DNA from: Lentzea cavernae
GTDB taxonomy: Bacteria > Actinomycetota > Actinomycetes > Mycobacteriales > Pseudonocardiaceae
Direction of reading: 5' to 3'
DNA: 64,000 nt
Assembly: GCF_014653695.1 (NCBI RefSeq)
Contig: NZ_BNAR01000015.1
Span: 123,694-187,693, forward strand
The notes below the pieces were generated by a model. The model did no database searches, had not been told where the DNA came from, and worked only from the letters and a program-made list of their open reading frames with translations. This document shows, piece after piece, positions 60,875 through 64,000 of the stretch. Numbering within the stretch: position 1 is the stretch's first letter; each line of letters starts with the position of its first letter. A program made the translations under genes and the position numbers.

Positions 60875-62281
60875 ATGACCCAGTTACGGAGCCGACAACC
60901 GACGTCGGCCCTCGACCAGTTCTTCCGCATCACCGAACGTGGCAGCTCTTTGGGCCGTGAGGTGCGCGGTGGCATCACGACGTTCGTCGCGATGTCGTAC
61001 ATCGTGCTGCTGAACCCGTTGATCCTCGGCGCGTCCGCGGACATCACCGGCGCCAAGCTCACCATCGCCGAGATCACCACCGCGACGGCGCTGGCCGCCG
61101 GCGTGATGACCGTCCTCATGGGACTCGTCGGCAACGCGCCCCTCGCCATCGCCGCCGGACTCGGCGTCAACGGCGTGGTGGCCTTCCAGATGGCGCCGAC
61201 GATGACGTGGGCGCAGGCCTTCGGTCTCGTGGTGCTGGAAGGCATCTGCATCGTGATCATGGCCGCGTCGGGGGTCCGCGAGCGGATCATCAACGCGATC
61301 CCGGAGCCGTTGAAGATCGCGATCACCGTGGGCATCGGCCTCTACATCGCTTTGGTGGGACTGGTCTCGGCCGGTTTCGTGACCCGCACGCCGGACGCGG
61401 CCCACTCCACGGTGCCGGTGCGGATGGGCGTAGACGGCCACCTGAGCGGCTGGCCGATCGCGATCTTCTGCCTGGGTCTGCTGCTGATGATCGTGCTGCT
61501 GGCGCGCGGCGTGCCCGGTGCGGTGCTGATCAGCATCGTGGTGGCCACCCTCGTCGCCATCGGCGTGAACGCCGCGTTCGACGTGCAGGGCTGGGGGCTC
61601 GTGACCCCGTCGCTGCCCTCGTCGGTGGTGAGTTCGCCGGACTTCGGCCTGTTCGGACGTGTGGACCTGTTCGGCGGCTTCGTGTCCGCCGGGGTGATCG
61701 CGGCGACGATCTTCCTGTTCACCCTGGTGCTGTCCGGCTTCTTCGACGCCATGGGCACGATCACCTCGGTGTCCGACGAGGCGGGTCTCACCAAGGACGG
61801 CAAGGTCGAGGGCATGGGCAAGATCCTCATGGTCGACGGCGCCGGCGCGATCGCCGGTGGCGTCACGGGGTCCGCCCCGAACACCGTGTTCCTGGAGTCG
61901 GCCGCGGGCGTTGGCGAAGGCGCCCGGACCGGCCTGGCCTCGGTGGTGACCGGTGGACTGTTCCTGGTGGCACTGCTGTTCACACCGCTGGCGACGGTCG
62001 TGCCCGCACAGGCGGCGGCACCGGCTCTGGTGGTGATCGGCGGGCTGATGATGACCCAGATCCGTCGAATCCCCTGGCAGGAAACGGATTACACGATCCC
62101 GGTCTTCCTGACGATCGCCATCATCCCGTTCACCTACTCGATCACCAACGGCATCGGCGCCGGGCTCGTGTCCTACGTCGTGCTGCGCATCTGCAAGGGC
62201 CGCTGGCCGGGCTGGCTGATGACCGGCCTCGCCCTGATGTTCGCCGTGTACTTCGGCGTGGACCTGATCAGCGGCAAGTGA
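60875..62281 (+). CDS. NCS2-family purine permease (AzgA-like)
   Basis: 468 residues, about 13 helices. GREVRGGITTFVAMSYIVLLNPLIL, the AGLGVNGVVAFQM block, FFDAMGTITSVSDEAGL and GSAPNTVFLESAAGVGEGARTGL are hallmarks of the AzgA hypoxanthine/guanine/adenine group rather than UraA/UapA. It would import the purines degraded by its neighbours. GGGAAAGG ribosome binding region. Confidence 0.93.
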   Translation: MTQLRSRQPTSALDQFFRITERGSSLGREVRGGITTFVAMSYIVLLNPLILGASADITGAKLTIAEITTATALAAGVMTVLMGLVGNAPLAIAAGLGVNGVVAFQMAPTMTWAQAFGLVVLEGICIVIMAASGVRERIINAIPEPLKIAITVGIGLYIALVGLVSAGFVTRTPDAAHSTVPVRMGVDGHLSGWPIAIFCLGLLLMIVLLARGVPGAVLISIVVATLVAIGVNAAFDVQGWGLVTPSLPSSVVSSPDFGLFGRVDLFGGFVSAGVIAATIFLFTLVLSGFFDAMGTITSVSDEAGLTKDGKVEGMGKILMVDGAGAIAGGVTGSAPNTVFLESAAGVGEGARTGLASVVTGGLFLVALLFTPLATVVPAQAAAPALVVIGGLMMTQIRRIPWQETDYTIPVFLTIAIIPFTYSITNGIGAGLVSYVVLRICKGRWPGWLMTGLALMFAVYFGVDLISGK

Positions 62282-62336
62282 CGTGCGGCCCGGCCGGGCG
62301 GCCACCCGGCCGGGCCGCGTTCCCGAGGAGGACTGG

Positions 62337-63419
62337 ATGCGTGACCTCGCTTCGACATTGCTGTCGTGGGACCGGTTCGCCGTCGCGTCGGTGGTGGCCG
62401 TGCGCGGCAGCGCGCCCCGCCCGGTCGGCGCCGCGATGGCCGTCGGACCCTCGGGCGAGGTGATCGGCAGCGTGTCCGGCGGCTGCGTGGAGGCCGAGGT
62501 GTACGACCTGGCGTGCCAGGTGCTTGCGAGCGGTGTCCCCGCGCTCGCCTCGTTCGGCTACTCCGACGACACGGCGTTCGCGGTCGGCCTCACCTGCGGC
62601 GGTTCGCTGGACGTGGCGGTGCAGCGCGATTCCCCGTCCCTGCGCGCGGCCCTGCAGGCCTCCTCCGACGGAGTTCCGGTGTCGGTGCGCTTCGAAGCCG
62701 AGGGGCGGGTCTTCACCGAGTCGTGGCTGCCACCTCCGCGCCTGCTGGTGTTCGGCGCCATCGACCACGCCGCCGCCGTGGCCGAGATCGGCCGTTTCCT
62801 CGGCTATCACGTGACCGTGTGCGACGCACGCCCCGTGTTCGCCACTCCCGAACGTTTCCCCGCGGCGCACTCCGTCGTCGTCGACTGGCCGCACCGCTAC
62901 CTCGCGTCCACCCGCACCGACCCGTCCACCGCCGTCGTGGTGCTGACCCACGACCCGAAGTTCGACATCCCCGTGCTGACCGAGGCCCTGTCGCGCCCGT
63001 TGGCGTTCGTCGGCGCGCTGGGCTCCCGCCGCACGCACCTGGAAAGGCTCGCACGGCTGCGCGAGGAGGGCGTCCCGGAGGAGTCGCTGGCGCGGCTGCG
63101 CTCCCCCGTCGGCCTCGACCTGGGCGGCCGCACCCCCGCCGAGACCGCCGTGTCGATCGCCGCCGAACTCGTGGCCGTGCGGCACGGCGGCTCCGGCCTG
63201 CCCCTCTCGGCGCTGTCCACCCCCATCCACCGAACCCTGGAGAGTCATGGCACTGATCTTCCTCAACGGCGGCGGCATGAAGGGCGGCCCGCTGCACTCC
63301 CAGCTCCAGGGCACACCGATGGTGTGCCGGGCCCGCAGTGCGGCCAGGTACCGCTACTTCTCGGTGCGGGGGAAGTTCCCCGCGATGCACGAGTCGGGCT
63401 CGGCCTCGGTCGTCGGTGA
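62337..63419 (+). CDS. xdhC: XdhC-family molybdenum-cofactor maturation factor
   Basis: 360 residues. XdhC N-terminal (SVVAVRGSAPRPVGAAMAV, GSVSGGCVEAEV) and Rossmann C-terminal parts (LLVFGAIDHAAAVAEIGRFLGY, FVGALGSRRTHLERL, SPVGLDLGGRTPAETAVSIAAELVA). It sulphurates or inserts Moco for xanthine dehydrogenase. The family normally ends near residue 303 (STPIHR). Here the frame runs about 58 residues further, through the start of the next gene, with Arg/Pro/Gly-rich sequence that looks like a shadow, so the native stop may have been lost. Confidence 0.9.
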   Translation: MRDLASTLLSWDRFAVASVVAVRGSAPRPVGAAMAVGPSGEVIGSVSGGCVEAEVYDLACQVLASGVPALASFGYSDDTAFAVGLTCGGSLDVAVQRDSPSLRAALQASSDGVPVSVRFEAEGRVFTESWLPPPRLLVFGAIDHAAAVAEIGRFLGYHVTVCDARPVFATPERFPAAHSVVVDWPHRYLASTRTDPSTAVVVLTHDPKFDIPVLTEALSRPLAFVGALGSRRTHLERLARLREEGVPEESLARLRSPVGLDLGGRTPAETAVSIAAELVAVRHGGSGLPLSALSTPIHRTLESHGTDLPQRRRHEGRPAALPAPGHTDGVPGPQCGQVPLLLGAGEVPRDARVGLGLGRR

Positions 63420-63633
63420 GCTCTACGACCTGCCGCTGAAGGTGCTGCGCGACCACCTGGTCCCCGCCGAACCCGCCGAGCTCGAGATCGGCGTCATCGA
63501 GCTGGAGGACGGCAGCGCCGCCCTGGCCACCGTCCTGCGGGACGCGATGGTCGACCCGCTGCTCCAGACGGGTGACATCCGGGACATCTCGTATCTGGGC
63601 GACTGGCGGGAGTTCCTCCATCGCGAGGGGTGA
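63247..63633 (+). CDS. Allophanate-hydrolase C-terminal / gamma-glutamylcyclotransferase-like protein
   Basis: 128 residues. FLNGGGMKGGPLHSQLQGTP, ARYRYFSVRGKFPAMHE, VVGELYDLPLKVLRDHLVPAEP and ELEIGVIELEDGSAALATVLRD follow the AtzF C-terminal domain (GGCT-like fold), here as a free-standing protein. Such small proteins recur next to urea/purine catabolic genes; activity is uncertain. ATG 63247 has GGAG five bases upstream and lies inside the annotated XdhC frame. Confidence 0.82.
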   Translation: MALIFLNGGGMKGGPLHSQLQGTPMVCRARSAARYRYFSVRGKFPAMHESGSASVVGELYDLPLKVLRDHLVPAEPAELEIGVIELEDGSAALATVLRDAMVDPLLQTGDIRDISYLGDWREFLHREG

Positions 63634-63679
63634 GGGAAGTGGCATCGGGGGGTGCCACGGCAAGGGGGAGTTGCCGAAG

Positions 63680-63710
63680 GCGGCGGGACCGACCGAAGTG
63701 GTCCCGCCGC
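63680..63710 (+). terminator. Hairpin terminator of the purine cluster
   Basis: Perfect 11-bp stem GCGGCGGGACC / GGTCCCGCCGC, 9-nt loop, 47 bp after the last stop codon and just before the tandem repeat. Confidence 0.75.
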
Positions 63711-63718
63711 ACGGGTCT

Positions 63719-64000
63719 CCCAGCGCCCGTCCCCAGCGCCTGTCCCCAGCGCCCGTTGCCCAGCGCCTGTCCCCAGCGCCTGTCCCCAGCGCCCGTTGCC
63801 CAGCGCCTGTCCCCAGCGCCTGTCCCCAGCGCCCGTTGCCCAGCGCCCGTTGCCCAGCGCCCGTTGCCCAGCGCCCGTTGCCCAGCGCCCGTTGCCCAGC
63901 GCCCGTTGCCCAGCGCCCGTTGCCCAGCGCCCGTTGCCCAGCGCCCGTCCCCAGCGCCCGTCCCCAGCGCCCGTCCCCAGCGCCCGTCCCCAGCGCCCGT
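63719..64000. repeat. 13/14-bp tandem repeat array, minus strand G-quadruplex-like
   Basis: At least 21 head-to-tail units and a partial one, running off the window. Three variants occur: CCCAGCGCCCGTTG (14 bp), CCCAGCGCCTGTC and CCCAGCGCCCGTC (13 bp). The first nine units form three 40-bp super-repeats (13+13+14), then seven identical 14-bp units (63839-63936), then four CCCAGCGCCCGTC units. On the minus strand the 14-bp units read GGGCGCTGGGCAAC, giving GGG tracts separated by 4-nt loops. No gene is seen in the array. Confidence 0.95.

Noticed and set aside
63719..64000. CRISPR-like array
   Set aside because: The units are contiguous with no unique spacers, so it is a simple tandem repeat.

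Overview
The window is high-GC (about 70% by eye), with many GTG starts, 4-bp ATGA/GTGA gene overlaps, F420-dependent chemistry, DUF5753-type regulators, a 'conservon' signalling operon and the phosphatidylinositol-mannoside operon. Together these point to a filamentous actinobacterium, most likely a Pseudonocardiales chromosome (Lentzea / Saccharothrix / Actinosynnema type). I saw no rRNA, tRNA, CRISPR array, insertion sequence or phage gene. Family names come from reading the proteins and from memory; nothing was searched.

0-10.6 kb: the 3' end of a HelD-type RNA polymerase recycling helicase; a tandem pair of Cys-rich membrane-anchored LppU-like proteins; pdxS (vitamin B6); an EF-G-like GTPase; and an accessory locus made of a TPR-CHAT protease, a membrane partner and two small divergent proteins. 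10.6-23.5 kb: reductive pyrimidine catabolism in two blocks. Block one is a PucR regulator divergent from a class-III aminotransferase and methylmalonate-semialdehyde dehydrogenase. Block two is an NCS1 permease, a beta-ureidopropionase-like amidohydrolase, dihydropyrimidinase and an F420-dependent LLM oxidoreductase. Between them lie a decayed MerR regulator, a membrane protein with an N-terminal RHIM-like amyloid motif, a methyltransferase, an RDD protein and an esterase. 23.5-25.6 kb: an NB-ARC/TPR NLR-like protein that also begins with a RHIM-like motif.

25.6-33.5 kb (minus strand): the conserved actinobacterial order nudix - pimA - patA - pgsA - (regulator and small membrane protein) - HIT phosphorylase - thrS. 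It supplies the first steps of phosphatidylinositol mannoside synthesis. 33.5-37 kb: an acetyltransferase, two hypothetical proteins and an acyl-CoA ligase. 37-43.4 kb: a GntR regulator, SDR, aldehyde dehydrogenase, class-I glutamine amidotransferase and glutamine-synthetase-like enzyme, divergent from an ethanolamine-type permease; this is a candidate gamma-glutamylation route for ethanolamine or polyamines. 43.6-46.2 kb: an IniB-like protein, an epimerase and 3-hydroxybutyryl-CoA dehydrogenase. 46.2-49.9 kb: a cvnABCD-type conservon (sensor kinase, roadblock, DUF742, GTPase). 50-53.6 kb: a secreted beta-propeller, a DUF5753-type regulator, a minimal NB-ARC protein, a lipoprotein and a small hypothetical.

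53.6-63.6 kb: a purine catabolism cluster. A second PucR regulator is divergent from uraH, the three xanthine dehydrogenase subunits, an 8-oxoguanine deaminase-type amidohydrolase, guanine deaminase, an NCS2 purine permease, an XdhC-type maturation factor and an allophanate-hydrolase-C-like protein. The window ends inside a 13/14-bp tandem repeat whose minus strand fits a G-quadruplex pattern.

The strongest leads are the two RHIM-like-motif proteins (NLR plus candidate membrane effector), the CHAT protease locus with its small divergent proteins, and the F420-dependent enzyme attached to the pyrimidine operon. Several perfect or near-perfect operator-like palindromes are also recorded.
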